Assembly: GCA_004359425.1 (NCBI GenBank)
Contig: PTEU01000001.1
Coordinates: 695,323 to 759,322 of the forward strand
DNA from: Ideonella sp. MAG2
Lineage (GTDB): Bacteria > Pseudomonadota > Gammaproteobacteria > Burkholderiales > Burkholderiaceae_C
Direction: 5' to 3'
Length of the DNA: 64,000 nucleotides
The notes beneath the pieces are model-generated. The model made no database searches. It was not told where the DNA came from and saw only the letters and a list, made by a program, of their open reading frames with translations. The position numbers were made by a program, and so were the translations under genes. Positions within the stretch are counted from its first letter, which is position 1, and each line of letters starts with the position of its first letter. Shown piece by piece: positions 9,231 to 17,836 of the stretch.

Positions 9231-9791
9231 TTAAGCGAAGGTTGCAGTGTTGGTGGCCAGGTTCCAGGCACCGGTGCCGGTGACGGCGGCTTGGCTGCCG
9301 TCCAGCTTGGAAGCCATGTAGCTCCACTCAACGGCAGAGTACTTCAGGCCGAAGGCTTCCTTGGGCAGGCCTTCTTCGGTGACCGAAGGAGCCACGTGCG
9401 ACACCAGCACGTTCTTCAGCTTGATTTCCAGGTACTTCACGCGGGCATTGGCCGTGCCGTTGTTGAAGGAGCCGGTTTGGCCGCTGGCGCGGTAGAAGGT
9501 GATGACCACTTCAGGAGTGATCAGACCTTGCGAGGCAGCTTGCCACAGCTTGGGGCTGGCGGAGTCGATGTCCTTGACGAACACCATTTCGCCGTGCTCG
9601 GTACGCTCTGCGGTGTGGCCGCCGGAGGTAGAGGACGAAGCAGACTTGGGCTGGCGGATCACATGCGACCACGAATCAACTTCGATGGTCGGCTTGGAGT
9701 TTTGGCCCGTTGCGTTGGCACTGCCGTGCACGCTGTCGCGTACGTCACCCTTGATGGCGGAGTTCTTAAACTCGACGTAGATATCTTTCAT
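9231..9791 (-). CDS. hcp: Hcp tube protein
   Basis: 186-residue Hcp1-family protein that forms hexameric rings stacked into the T6SS inner tube. It begins MKDIYVEFKNSAIKGD and has the family pattern IEVDSWSHVIRQP, a TAERTEHGEMVFVKDID block, and a C-terminal KNVLVSH...EAFGLKYSAVEW segment. It is slightly longer than the common 160-172 residues because of a Ser-rich loop near residue 50 and a C-terminal tail. A purine-rich ribosome site (AAAGGGAAAG) precedes ATG 9791. It follows tssC closely and is closed by an intrinsic terminator. Confidence 0.95.
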   Translation of the reverse strand: MKDIYVEFKNSAIKGDVRDSVHGSANATGQNSKPTIEVDSWSHVIRQPKSASSSTSGGHTAERTEHGEMVFVKDIDSASPKLWQAASQGLITPEVVITFYRASGQTGSFNNGTANARVKYLEIKLKNVLVSHVAPSVTEEGLPKEAFGLKYSAVEWSYMASKLDGSQAAVTGTGAWNLATNTATFA

Positions 9792-9829
9792 TCCTAGCTT
9801 TCCCTTTAGATTAGAACTGCACGGTCAAA

Positions 9830-11311
9830 TTAGCCTGCCGACCCTGGCAACTCAGCGACAAGGCGCAGAGACACCGAGAGTTCATCAAGCTGGAAATGCG
9901 GTCGCACGAAGGCCACCGCGCGATAGGCCCCTGGTTTCCCAGGAACCTCTTTCACCTCCACCGACGCCTCCCTCAACGGATATTTGGCCTTGGCTTCTTG
10001 TGAAGCGCTGTCGTCTGCCAGCACATACTGTCCGATCCAACTGTTGAGATAGGTCTCCACATTGGACGCCGATGCAAAGCTGCCGATCTTGTCGCGCATC
10101 ATCGCCTTCAGGTAGTGGGCAATGCGGCAGACCGAAAAGATGTACTGCAACTGAGCTGACAGGGCCGAATTGGCATTGGCGGCGTCAGAGTCGTACTTCA
10201 GCGGCTTTTGAGCGGATTGCGTGGCAAAGAATGCCGCGTAATCGGTGTTCTTGCAATGCACCAGCGGAATGAAACCCAGGTCGCTGAGTTCTTTTTCACG
10301 CCGATCGGTGATGGCGATTTCTGTGGGGCACTTGAGGGCCACTTCACCGTCGTCAGTGCGGAAGGTGTGTGTGGGCAGGTCTTCCACCAAGCCACCACCT
10401 TCAACCCCACGGATCGCGGCGCACCAGCCGTAGTTCTCGAAGGCGGCGGTGAGGCGAGCCCCCAGCGCAAAGGCCGAGTTGACCCACAGGTAGCGCGAGT
10501 GGTCGGTACCGTCCACGTCTTCCACAAAGTTGAAGCCCTCGGTGGTGAGGCCGTCTTTGGGGTTGTAGGGCAGGCGTCCCAGGAAACGCGGCAGGGCCAT
10601 GCCCACATAGCGTGCGTCTTCAGACTCACGGAAGGACTTCCACTTGGCGTATTCCACCGTGTCGAAGACCTTGGACAGGTCACGCGGTTTGCCCAGGTCG
10701 GAGAAGGTCTCCAAGCCAAACAGCTCGGGCGACGCGGCCGTCAGGAACGGGGCATGCGCGGCAGCGGCCACGTGAGACATCTGCTCGACAAAGTACATGT
10801 CTTCAGGCTGACGGGTCAGCTCGAAGTCACCAATCAGGGCACCGAAGGGGGCTCCACCAAAGGTGCCGAACTCTTCTTCATAGACCTTTTTGAACAAGGC
10901 GCTTTGATCGAAATCGATCGAGGTCTTGAAGTCGCGGATCAGGTCTTTCTTGTTGGCATTGAAGACCTGAATCTTCATCATCGCGCCTGTGGACGTGTGC
11001 TTGCACAGGTACTGCAGGCCGCGCCAGGTGGATTCCAGCTTCTGGAACTGTGGTGCATGCATCACCTCAGAGAGCTGGGCGGAGATGAGACGGTCCAGTT
11101 CAGCCACGCGCGCGTCGAGGGTAGCGCTGAGGTTGTCCGACACCACCACGGTGCCTTGCAAGACCTCTTGCACCAGCTCAGAGATGATGTCCTTGGCGCG
11201 GTGGTGCTCGGTGTCAGAGCGGGCCACACGGCTTTGCGTGACGATGCTGTCCAGCAGGCTGCCTTCAGTGGTGGTGGTTTGCGCCTGGGTGGATGCGGCG
11301 GTTTGGGACAT
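9830..11311 (-). CDS. tssC: TssC large sheath subunit
   Basis: 493-residue TssC (VipB/ImpC), which with TssB builds the contractile sheath around the Hcp tube. Conserved stretches include HAPQFQKLESTWRGLQYL near residue 90, the FGALIGDFE segment, and the C-terminal ISDR-like EIAITDRREKELSDLGFIPL region. Length is typical. It starts five bases after the tssB stop, so the two subunits are almost certainly translated together. Confidence 0.96.
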   Translation of the reverse strand: MSQTAASTQAQTTTTEGSLLDSIVTQSRVARSDTEHHRAKDIISELVQEVLQGTVVVSDNLSATLDARVAELDRLISAQLSEVMHAPQFQKLESTWRGLQYLCKHTSTGAMMKIQVFNANKKDLIRDFKTSIDFDQSALFKKVYEEEFGTFGGAPFGALIGDFELTRQPEDMYFVEQMSHVAAAAHAPFLTAASPELFGLETFSDLGKPRDLSKVFDTVEYAKWKSFRESEDARYVGMALPRFLGRLPYNPKDGLTTEGFNFVEDVDGTDHSRYLWVNSAFALGARLTAAFENYGWCAAIRGVEGGGLVEDLPTHTFRTDDGEVALKCPTEIAITDRREKELSDLGFIPLVHCKNTDYAAFFATQSAQKPLKYDSDAANANSALSAQLQYIFSVCRIAHYLKAMMRDKIGSFASASNVETYLNSWIGQYVLADDSASQEAKAKYPLREASVEVKEVPGKPGAYRAVAFVRPHFQLDELSVSLRLVAELPGSAG

Positions 11312-11316
11312 TCGGG

Positions 11317-11832
11317 TTACTCCTTGGGGCCGCGTGTTTCGGCTTCGAGCTTTTTGAGCTGCTCAGTGCTGCTGAGCACTTCGCCCAGAATATCCTCAAG
11401 TTTGTCGTTGCCCGCCAGCTTGTTGCGCAGGTCGGCCAGCTTGGTTCGGGCCTCCAGCAGCTTGCGCAGGGGCTCGACCTGTTGCACCACGGCTTCGGGC
11501 TCGAAGTCTTCCATGCTGTTGAAGCCAAGGTTGACGGCAAATTCGCCGCCGTCAGCGCTGAGGGTGTTCTTCACACGGAAGGAGGCCTTAGGGGCCATGC
11601 CCGCCATGACCTCGTCGAAGTTGTCGAGGTCCACGTTGACGAACTTGCGATCCTTCAGCTTGGGCAGCGGTTTGTCAGGGTCGGGCTGGCCGGTGAAATC
11701 GCCCAGTACGCCCACCACAAAGGGCAGCTCGCGCTGCTCAGTGGCATCGCCGATCTCGACGTCATAGGTGAGTTGAACGCGAGGAGGGCGCACTTTCTCA
11801 AGCCGCTTTTGAACGCTGTCTTTCTTGGCCAT
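11317..11832 (-). CDS. tssB: TssB small sheath subunit
   Basis: 171-residue TssB (VipA/ImpB). The beginning MAKKDSVQKRLEKVRPPRVQ is family-typical, followed by VQLTYDVEIGDATEQRELPFVVG in two overlapping blocks and a C-terminal EQLKKLEAETRG helix. It interlocks with TssC to form the sheath and is the substrate recognised with TssC by ClpV. It is the first core gene of the minus-strand arm after a lipoprotein gene. Confidence 0.96.
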   Translation of the reverse strand: MAKKDSVQKRLEKVRPPRVQLTYDVEIGDATEQRELPFVVGVLGDFTGQPDPDKPLPKLKDRKFVNVDLDNFDEVMAGMAPKASFRVKNTLSADGGEFAVNLGFNSMEDFEPEAVVQQVEPLRKLLEARTKLADLRNKLAGNDKLEDILGEVLSSTEQLKKLEAETRGPKE

Positions 11833-11881
11833 GATGTTCTCTATGAGGAGGTTGAGCGGGCGGATCGATTACTTCAGCTTG

Positions 11882-12484
11882 TCAAACGGATTGGCAGGCT
11901 TGGCAGGATGGGGGGCTGCCTGCTTCGTTCTTGGGCACCAACACAGGCTCACCCAGCACTTCACGCAGTTGCTTGGCAACGCCTTCGGCTTGGCTGCGGG
12001 TATCGGCACCGAGGTTGTTTTGCTTACGCAGGGCGGTAAGGGCCGTGTTGGCTACACGCAAGCCGCTGACGGCCAACATGCTGGTGGCGACGGAGTCGGC
12101 AGCATCGCGTTGCAGCACTTCTTGGGCGGCCAAGATGGTGTTGCCGTAGTCGGCTTCCTCAAAGTAGCCTTCAGCCAGCTTGAGCCACGGTTGCTTGGAG
12201 GTGGGGTAAGCCGCAGCACCAGCGCGGTAGGCGTCCCGCTCTTTGTTGCGGCTGCCTTCTTTGCGGGCTTTGGCGCCTGCATCAAGAAAGGACTGCAACG
12301 ACGGGGTGGCGGGCACCGTGGCGGAGGTGGTTGGCGCGGGCTTTTTGTCGGTGGTTTCGCAACCTGCCAACGCCACAGCGGCCAGTGCGGCCGCTATCAG
12401 CGTCACGCTGGGGTTGGAGAGCTTTTGCTGGCCGCTAGCGGCATTGCAACGACGATTCAAGGGGAGTAATGCACGAAATTTCAT
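11882..12484 (-). CDS. T6SS-associated TPR-like lipoprotein (probable C-terminal frameshift)
   Basis: First gene of the minus-strand T6SS arm. From ATG 12484 it encodes about 200 residues: a hydrophobic signal segment ending in the lipobox ALAGC, a Thr/Pro linker, then helical repeats resembling TPR units (GAAAYPTSKQPWLKLAEGYF and following). It is probably an outer-membrane-anchored periplasmic protein; its exact role in secretion is not known to me. The final residues look out of frame after a run of six G at 11910-11915. Shifting one base gives an ending PAKPANPFDKLK and a stop at 11869-11871, more natural than the Cys-containing tail of the current frame. A one-base homopolymer error or slip is likely. 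Confidence 0.72.
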   Translation of the reverse strand: MKFRALLPLNRRCNAASGQQKLSNPSVTLIAAALAAVALAGCETTDKKPAPTTSATVPATPSLQSFLDAGAKARKEGSRNKERDAYRAGAAAYPTSKQPWLKLAEGYFEEADYGNTILAAQEVLQRDAADSVATSMLAVSGLRVANTALTALRKQNNLGADTRSQAEGVAKQLREVLGEPVLVPKNEAGSPPSCQACQSV

Positions 12485-12758
12485 TTTTTTGATGACCTGG
12501 TGGCAACCATGGGGCATGGCTGTGACCTCATCCCTTCAGTAGACGGTTGAACTATAGACGCTGTGGAGTTATACCAGCAATCCCCCCTTCTTCGGGGTGC
12601 GGGCTCCCTCTTTAGCGGTGTATCGGCGACGTTATGATGTGATCTCCTTATCGGCTTTGCGCTTTGGCTGAGATCAAGGCTGCGAAGCTTGCGCGGCCAA
12701 CGGGTGCGGCCACCTGTGGCGGCCTGTATTTTCCTACTTTCAGCACAGGGACTTGTTC
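12485..12758. promoter_or_regulatory. Divergent intergenic region of the T6SS arms
   Basis: 274 bases between the outward-facing lipoprotein gene and tssJ, so the promoters of both arms should lie here. I see a short C-rich/G-rich hairpin near 12581-12598 (CCCC...GGGG) but no convincing sigma-54 or consensus sigma-70 site, so no promoter coordinates are assigned. Confidence 0.45.
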
Positions 12759-13382
12759 ATGTTGTGGTGCCTTCGCTCTGTGAATCGCTTGTCGCGCCTG
12801 GGTGCGGCTTGGGTGGCGTTGTCGTTGGCGGGTTGCGGCACGATTGGTAGTGGTGGAGTGGTTGATAAGTCTCTGGAGGCGGTGGGCCTGAAGAAGCCCG
12901 ACGCGCCGACGGTCAGCGCCATTCCCTTGCCACCTTCCGAGTACAAAGTTCCTTTGCGAATTCATGCGGCAGAGCAGCTCAATACTGACGCCCATGGGAG
13001 ATCCCTGTCGGTGGTGGTTCGGGTCTATCGCCTCAAAGAAATCAGCGCGATGTCCTTGGCACCCTATGACGCTTTTAAGAGCCCAGAAGCGGAAAAGTTG
13101 GCCTTTGGTGGTGATGTGCTGAGCGTCAGAGAGATTGTGCTGACGCCGGGCCAGCAGAATGAAGTGGTAGAAACGCTCACCCCCACGGCCCCTTACTTGG
13201 CGGTGGTGGCGCTGTTTCGCTCGCCTGCGCAAGGCCGGTGGCGCTTTGTGTTTGATGGTAAGGCCGCCCAGCAAAAAGGCGTTACCCTTGGGGTTCATGG
13301 CTGTGCACTGAGCGTGGCCGTGGGCGATCCGTTGAATGCGCCCCCTGAAACCTTGCGTTTAGCAGGCGTGCGTTGCCAATAA
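12759..13382 (+). CDS. tssJ: TssJ outer-membrane lipoprotein
   Basis: 207-residue lipoprotein with signal peptide and lipobox SLAGC. TssJ anchors the TssJLM membrane complex to the outer membrane by binding the C-terminal domain of TssM. Family pattern is visible: IHAAEQLNTDAHGRSLSVVVRVYRLK, then FKSPEAEKLAFGGDVLSVRE, then YLAVVALFRSPAQGRWRFVF, in successive strands of the beta-sandwich. ATG 12759 follows a CAGGGA ribosome site; a TTG at 12753 is a less likely start. It heads the plus-strand arm and is followed by tssK. Confidence 0.93.
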   Translation: MLWCLRSVNRLSRLGAAWVALSLAGCGTIGSGGVVDKSLEAVGLKKPDAPTVSAIPLPPSEYKVPLRIHAAEQLNTDAHGRSLSVVVRVYRLKEISAMSLAPYDAFKSPEAEKLAFGGDVLSVREIVLTPGQQNEVVETLTPTAPYLAVVALFRSPAQGRWRFVFDGKAAQQKGVTLGVHGCALSVAVGDPLNAPPETLRLAGVRCQ

Positions 13383-13415
13383 GACTCTTTTGGGGAGCGG
13401 GTTTCTTGTGGCCCG

Positions 13416-14774
13416 TTGAGACCGTTGATTCAGACATCTAAAGTTCTGTGGGGTGAAGGCCTGTTTCTGAGGCCTCAACACTTTCAGCAGCAAGACGCTT
13501 ATCACGAATGGCGCACGGCCGAGGCCATGCGCGCGGCGCATCCCCATTTGTGGGGGGTACGGCAATGTCGCGTCGACACTGATGCGCTGCAGAGCGGGGT
13601 GTTGCGCATCACCGAGCTTCAAGTCATCTTCCCCGACGGTGAGTTGTACAACGCACCCACCGATGATGATCTGCCGCCCCCCGTGAACCTGAGCGCCTTG
13701 GCATCCGCCACGGTGGACCAGATTTTTCATGTGGCGATTGCGCCGCTTCGTACCAACGCAACCAATTTTGCGGGGGCGGAAGTGGTCAGCGATATGGCGG
13801 TGCGCTATCGCCAGCAAGACGCGGCGACCCCTGACTTATTCACCCAGGCGGCTGCCGCTGACATTGCCACGCTGCGTCGTTGCGCCCGCTTGGTGGCCGA
13901 CCAAGAGCCTCGCGACCACTTGGTGAGCATGCCGCTGTGCCGCCTGCGTCGCAATGCCACGGGTGTCTTCGAGTTGGATCGGCGTTTTGTGCCGCCGGTG
14001 CTGAGCGTGCAAGCTGCTCCGGCCCTGCAAATGATGCTGAGGCGTTTGATTGATGTGCTGCAGGCCAAGGTTGAAGCCTTGTACGGCTCGCACCGCGAGC
14101 CCTCCAAGCATGTGATTGAGTTTCGCTCCGGGGACATCGCTTCGTTCTGGCTGTTGCACACGGCCAGCTCGGCGTGCGCCGGCTTGATGCACCTACACCA
14201 CCACCAGGGCTTGCACCCCGAGCGGCTGTATGCACGCATGTTGGAGTTGGCTGGCTCTTTGATGACCTTCTCCAAAGCCTATGCTTTGGCCGATTTGCCG
14301 GTCTACAAGCATGCGGAACCGGGGCGCTCTTTTGCCAAGCTGGACAACATCATTCGCGAGCTGTTGGAGACGGTGATTTCCACCCGCTACTTCTCCATCG
14401 CCTTGACTGAAACCAAGCCGGCCTTTCATCTGGGCCGCTTGGAGTCCGAAAAGATTACGCCCACCACCGCGTTTTACCTGGGCATCAGCGCGGCCATGCC
14501 CCCGACCGAGTTGGTCGAGGTCATCCCGATGCGGGCCAAGGTCGGCGCGCCTGACGATGTCGAAAAGCTGGTGCTGTCGGCCATGAGTGGTGTGCGCTTG
14601 ACTCACGCGCCGCAAGTGCCGGCGGCCATTCCGGTACGCCCGGGTGCCTATTACTTTGCGCTGGAAGGGCGGGGGCCCTTGTATGAGCGCATGTTGCAGT
14701 CGCAATCCATCATGATCTATGTGCCCAATGGCATTGCAGATTTGCAGGTGGAACTGTTTGCCCTGAACCAATGA
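13416..14774 (+). CDS. tssK: TssK baseplate adaptor
   Basis: About 452 residues of TssK (ImpJ/VasE), the trimeric adaptor that connects the baseplate to the TssL/TssM membrane complex. The near-universal N-terminal motif KVLWGEGLFLRPQHFQQQD is present, as is the FLGISA-type YLGISAAMP segment near the C-terminus. No ATG fits; TTG at 13416 or 13425 are the candidates, and 13416 is taken provisionally. GGGGAG at 13391-13396 is rather far upstream, so the exact start is uncertain. Confidence 0.93.
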   Translation: MRPLIQTSKVLWGEGLFLRPQHFQQQDAYHEWRTAEAMRAAHPHLWGVRQCRVDTDALQSGVLRITELQVIFPDGELYNAPTDDDLPPPVNLSALASATVDQIFHVAIAPLRTNATNFAGAEVVSDMAVRYRQQDAATPDLFTQAAAADIATLRRCARLVADQEPRDHLVSMPLCRLRRNATGVFELDRRFVPPVLSVQAAPALQMMLRRLIDVLQAKVEALYGSHREPSKHVIEFRSGDIASFWLLHTASSACAGLMHLHHHQGLHPERLYARMLELAGSLMTFSKAYALADLPVYKHAEPGRSFAKLDNIIRELLETVISTRYFSIALTETKPAFHLGRLESEKITPTTAFYLGISAAMPPTELVEVIPMRAKVGAPDDVEKLVLSAMSGVRLTHAPQVPAAIPVRPGAYYFALEGRGPLYERMLQSQSIMIYVPNGIADLQVELFALNQ

Positions 14775-14786
14775 TGAGTTGTTCTG

Positions 14787-15566
14787 ATGAGTGAATCACA
14801 AGCTCCTTCGCTGCTCGCTGGTTTAAAACCCGGCGCGCCAGCCCGGCCCGCCATGGCCACGCCAGAGGCCAAGACCTTGCTGGACTTGATGGCCGACGGC
14901 TTTTACATGTTGTTCTTGCTCAAGAACCGCTACAGCCCCACCTCGGCGGAAGAGTTCCGCAATCGGCTGAAGGACTTTTTGACGAGTTTTGAGCGCGGCA
15001 GCCGACGCATTGAGGCCCCGAGTGAAGACGTTTATCTTGCCAAGTATGCGTTCTGCGCCTTGGTGGATGAGACGGTGATGATGGCACCCATGTTGCGCGA
15101 CACCTGGGAGCGAACACCGCTTCAGTTGGAGTTGTTTGGTGACCAACTGGCTGGTGAGAACTTTTTCTCGCGCCTTGAAGAAACCCGGCAAAAAGGAGCC
15201 CCCAAGCTGCAAGTGCTGGAGGTCTTTCACATGTGTTTGCTGGTGGGCTTCCAGGGCAAGTACCTGCTGGAAGGCAGTGAGAAGCTGAGTTATCTGACCT
15301 CCCGATTGGGCGACGAAATCGCCCATCTGAAGGGGAAGCGGGCCTCATTTGCGCCGCATGCTCTGGCACCCGACCAGATCATGCACAAACTGCGCACCGA
15401 GGTGCCACTGTGGGTTATTGGCTCGGTGTTTGCCTTGGCCGGCCTGCTGGCCTTTGTGGGCGTGCGCTGGACGCTGGACCGGCAAACCCAATCTGACCTG
15501 AAGCCCTACGCGGAGTTGGTGAAGCTGCCCGCCCAGGCAGCCAATGTCACCATCACCCTGCCCTGA
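14787..15566 (+). CDS. tssL: TssL inner-membrane protein (DotU family)
   Basis: 259 residues. An N-terminal cytoplasmic hook domain (LLDLMADGFYMLFLLKNRY, ALVDETVMMAP, QLELFGDQLAGENFF, LLVGFQGKY) is followed by one transmembrane segment near residues 205-228 and a short periplasmic tail. TssL connects TssM to the baseplate through TssK. There is no C-terminal peptidoglycan-binding OmpA domain, so wall anchoring must come from another protein; the BON/OmpA protein at 23909 is a candidate. It begins 12 bases after the tssK stop. Confidence 0.95.
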   Translation: MSESQAPSLLAGLKPGAPARPAMATPEAKTLLDLMADGFYMLFLLKNRYSPTSAEEFRNRLKDFLTSFERGSRRIEAPSEDVYLAKYAFCALVDETVMMAPMLRDTWERTPLQLELFGDQLAGENFFSRLEETRQKGAPKLQVLEVFHMCLLVGFQGKYLLEGSEKLSYLTSRLGDEIAHLKGKRASFAPHALAPDQIMHKLRTEVPLWVIGSVFALAGLLAFVGVRWTLDRQTQSDLKPYAELVKLPAQAANVTITLP

Positions 15567-15656
15567 GCGCGGCTAGACCCGGAGGGCTGCACACAACAAG
15601 GCGTGCGGCCCGCTGATAGCACCCCACCAAGCAAGCAACGAGCGTTGGCTTCGGCC

Positions 15657-16553
15657 TCAGGCCGTGCTGTCCTTGCTTGTGGTGCGCGGCTTCTTCTTTT
15701 TGCGCTTGGTCGACTTGGCCTCGGTGCTGGCCTTGCTCGTGCTTTTCGGAGCCAAACGCTTGGGGCAGGCCTCGGCCTTGCCCCAATAGCCCTCGCACAA
15801 GCGCTGACGGCAGGCTTTGGCCTCGTCACCGCCTAAGCTCTTACAGCGAGACACCATGCTCGCAATCGAGCTTGGGCTTGTGTCGCCATCGGCGCTGCGG
15901 CCTGCTGCGGGGACATCACCATGCCGCATGACAGCCGCAATCAGGTCGACATCAGGGTCGGCGCTCTTGGCCGTATTCACAGCCGCTGCACTGGTGCTGC
16001 TCGGGCTGGCCCCTGCGCTGGCCTTGCGAGAGGCAGTGCGCGCTGTTTTTTCCGCAGCGGCGGCCTCGCGCTCGGCCTTGGCCTTGGCGCGCTTGCTCAG
16101 TTTCTTGGGGGTGCTGGCGGCGGCTTGGGGCGCTGCGGCGACCAAGGCCCCTGCGGCAGCAGCACCGGTTCCGGCGGCCATCAACAGGGTGTCGCCGGAG
16201 ATGCTGGGGGCGGAGGCTGCCGATGCTAGGGCACTGGCTGGGGCCGGTGTGGGTGTCGCGGGGGCGGCAATCGTCAATTCAATGACAGCAGGTGCCGAAG
16301 CAGACGATGCAGCGGAGGCTACCGCATCACTCATGGCTGCCACAGTGGCCGTCTGCACTGCGCTGGCTGCGTGCGCTGCACTCGCCGCACTGGCGGCGCT
16401 CTGGCTCACGGCCTGCAGGGGGCGCTGTGCCTCTGCCTTCTGGGCATTTGCCAGCCAAATCAGGCCCGCTGCCGCCAGCATCCCACCGCCCAACCACGGC
16501 CATAGCTGGCGTTGGGTCAGCTTGGGGCGGCTGAGGGGCGGGGTGTCGTCCAT
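15657..16553 (-). CDS. Ala-rich single-pass membrane protein, unknown
   Basis: Convergent to tssL. From ATG 16553 it encodes about 298 residues: a short cytoplasmic lead, one transmembrane segment (WPWLGGGMLAAAGLIWLA), a long Ala/Ser/Pro low-complexity periplasmic stretch, and a Cys-containing block near residues 235-275 (MVSRCKSLGGDEAKACRQR, then EGYWGKAEACPKR). It ends in a Lys-rich tail. The frame is open further upstream to 16790, but that part overlaps the M15 peptidase start. The two-Cys pattern suggests a disulfide-stabilised small domain. I do not recognise a family; its position suggests a T6SS accessory role. Low complexity makes the start uncertain. Confidence 0.55.
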   Translation of the reverse strand: MDDTPPLSRPKLTQRQLWPWLGGGMLAAAGLIWLANAQKAEAQRPLQAVSQSAASAASAAHAASAVQTATVAAMSDAVASAASSASAPAVIELTIAAPATPTPAPASALASAASAPSISGDTLLMAAGTGAAAAGALVAAAPQAAASTPKKLSKRAKAKAEREAAAAEKTARTASRKASAGASPSSTSAAAVNTAKSADPDVDLIAAVMRHGDVPAAGRSADGDTSPSSIASMVSRCKSLGGDEAKACRQRLCEGYWGKAEACPKRLAPKSTSKASTEAKSTKRKKKKPRTTSKDSTA

Positions 16554-16693
16554 GGCCGACAGGATGGACACGGGCCCCTCGTCTTGCGTCGGGTTCGAGC
16601 CCGAGAGCAGAGATGGCTTATGGCCAGATGACCAAGTGGGTGGTGGGGCGTTCCCCGGATCGGGCGTCGTCGGCAACGCGGGCTCCCGTTTTT

Positions 16694-17450
16694 GTGAGTG
16701 ATCAACGTCGGATTCTAGAGCCAGACTTTGCCTCGGTTCCGGTAAAGAGGCCTCCCCCAAAAGGGGCACTCTGGCACCCCCGCGCCTCACACTATGATGA
16801 CGGGTTGTTTTTCAGGTTTGCTGTTCCCGTGGTCATTCTCAGCGTTGTCGCTTATTTTTTGCTGGTTTGTGCGGCCCTGGCCTTGGTCTTCCTGCCGGCC
16901 GTGCGTGAGCGGCTGTGGGCCACGGCTGTGCATTGGCACCGGCTGAGTGTGGCCCGCTTACAGGCTTGGGGGCAGCAGCGTGAGCAGGGTTTGCGCAGCA
17001 CCTCAGAGGGGGTGGGCGACGTGGTCCACCGGCTGGTGCGCTTTACTGTGGCGCATTGGGTGTGGCTGCTGGGCGGTGCGGCCGTGTTGCTGACCGCACC
17101 GCTGTTGGCCAGTTGGCTCCGGCTCGGCCACGCTTTTGAGGGCTACGACCACACGGCCAGTCGCGAGATGGACCCCAAGAAGGCAAAATCAATTGGCGGC
17201 TATGGGTGGGCATGTCACGCGCGCCGGGGGCGGCCAGAGCTATCACCAATATGGATTGGCGGCGGACTGTGCATTTTTGCGCAATGGCAAGGTGGTAATT
17301 TCCGAGGCTGATCCGTGGGCGGCAAAGGGCTACGAGTTGTATGGTCAGATGGCTCAGTCCGTGGGCATGGTGTGGGGCGGGAGTTGGCGCAGCATCAAGG
17401 ATCTTGGTCACGTGGAGTTGCGTCGGCCAGGCGTCATCAAGCCGGGCTGA
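16694..17450 (+). pseudogene. TagX-like M15 metallopeptidase, frameshifted by an internal deletion
   Basis: N-terminal part (frame of 16694, GTG start): a cytoplasmic Pro/Arg-rich lead, a transmembrane helix (VILSVVAYFLLVCAALALVF), a linker, a second membrane segment (WVWLLGGAAVLLTAPLL), then a periplasmic start up to SREMDPK near 17177. After that the frame changes. The downstream part (frame of 17136) reads QNQLAAMGGHVT, then GGGQSYHQYGLAADCAFL and ends with a GHVELR motif, i.e. the His/Asp/His zinc site of M15 (VanY/endolysin-like) peptidases. About 25-35 residues between the halves are missing. In other species TagX, a membrane-anchored M15 peptidase, opens peptidoglycan for T6SS assembly, and the location here suits that. 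Confidence 0.75.
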
Positions 17451-17531
17451 GGGGCGGCGCGTCAGTGAGGCTTTGCGCCCTGCGACAATCAGGCTGGCGC
17501 ACCCGTGCAAAAACTACTTGGGGAGCAGATC

Positions 17532-17798
17532 GTGGGAAAACCTTTTATTGTGGTTGGGGACAAAACAGACCATGGCGGTGTCGTGATCAGCGGCGCACCG
17601 ACCACGGACATCAATGGCAAGCTGATCGCCCGCGTCGGTGATCAAGTCACCTGCCCTCAACGCGGGCACGGCGGCACCACGGTCATCGTTTCAGGTGACC
17701 CGACATGCATCATTGAAGGCAAGCCTGCGGCGCGGCACGGTGATAAGACTGCCTGCGGCGCGACACTGTTGTCTTCCCAGGCCCAAACGACCGATTGA
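17532..17798 (+). CDS. PAAR-domain tip protein
   Basis: 88-residue PAAR protein that caps VgrG and sharpens the T6SS spike. It begins (GTG 17532) GKPFIVVGDKTDHGGVVISG, then INGKLIARVGDQVTCPQ and a second Pro-Ala-Ala-Arg-like repeat EGKPAARHGDKTACGA, with the His/Cys residues that bind zinc. The GGGGAG ribosome site at 17520-17525 supports GTG 17532 over the GTG at 17505. It has no C-terminal toxin extension, so it is a stand-alone tip. Confidence 0.93.
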   Translation: MGKPFIVVGDKTDHGGVVISGAPTTDINGKLIARVGDQVTCPQRGHGGTTVIVSGDPTCIIEGKPAARHGDKTACGATLLSSQAQTTD

Positions 17799-17836
17799 CG
17801 ACCTCGCCTCCACGCTGAGGCTTCATTATTTCTTCC

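Noticed and set aside
12485..12758. Sigma-54 promoter for the T6SS arms
   Set aside because: No GG-N10-GC element with the needed flanks was found in the divergent gap.
16694..17450. M15 peptidase as a T6SS antibacterial effector
   Set aside because: The N-terminal membrane helices and the lack of an adjacent immunity gene or PAAR/VgrG fusion favour a structural, TagX-like role.
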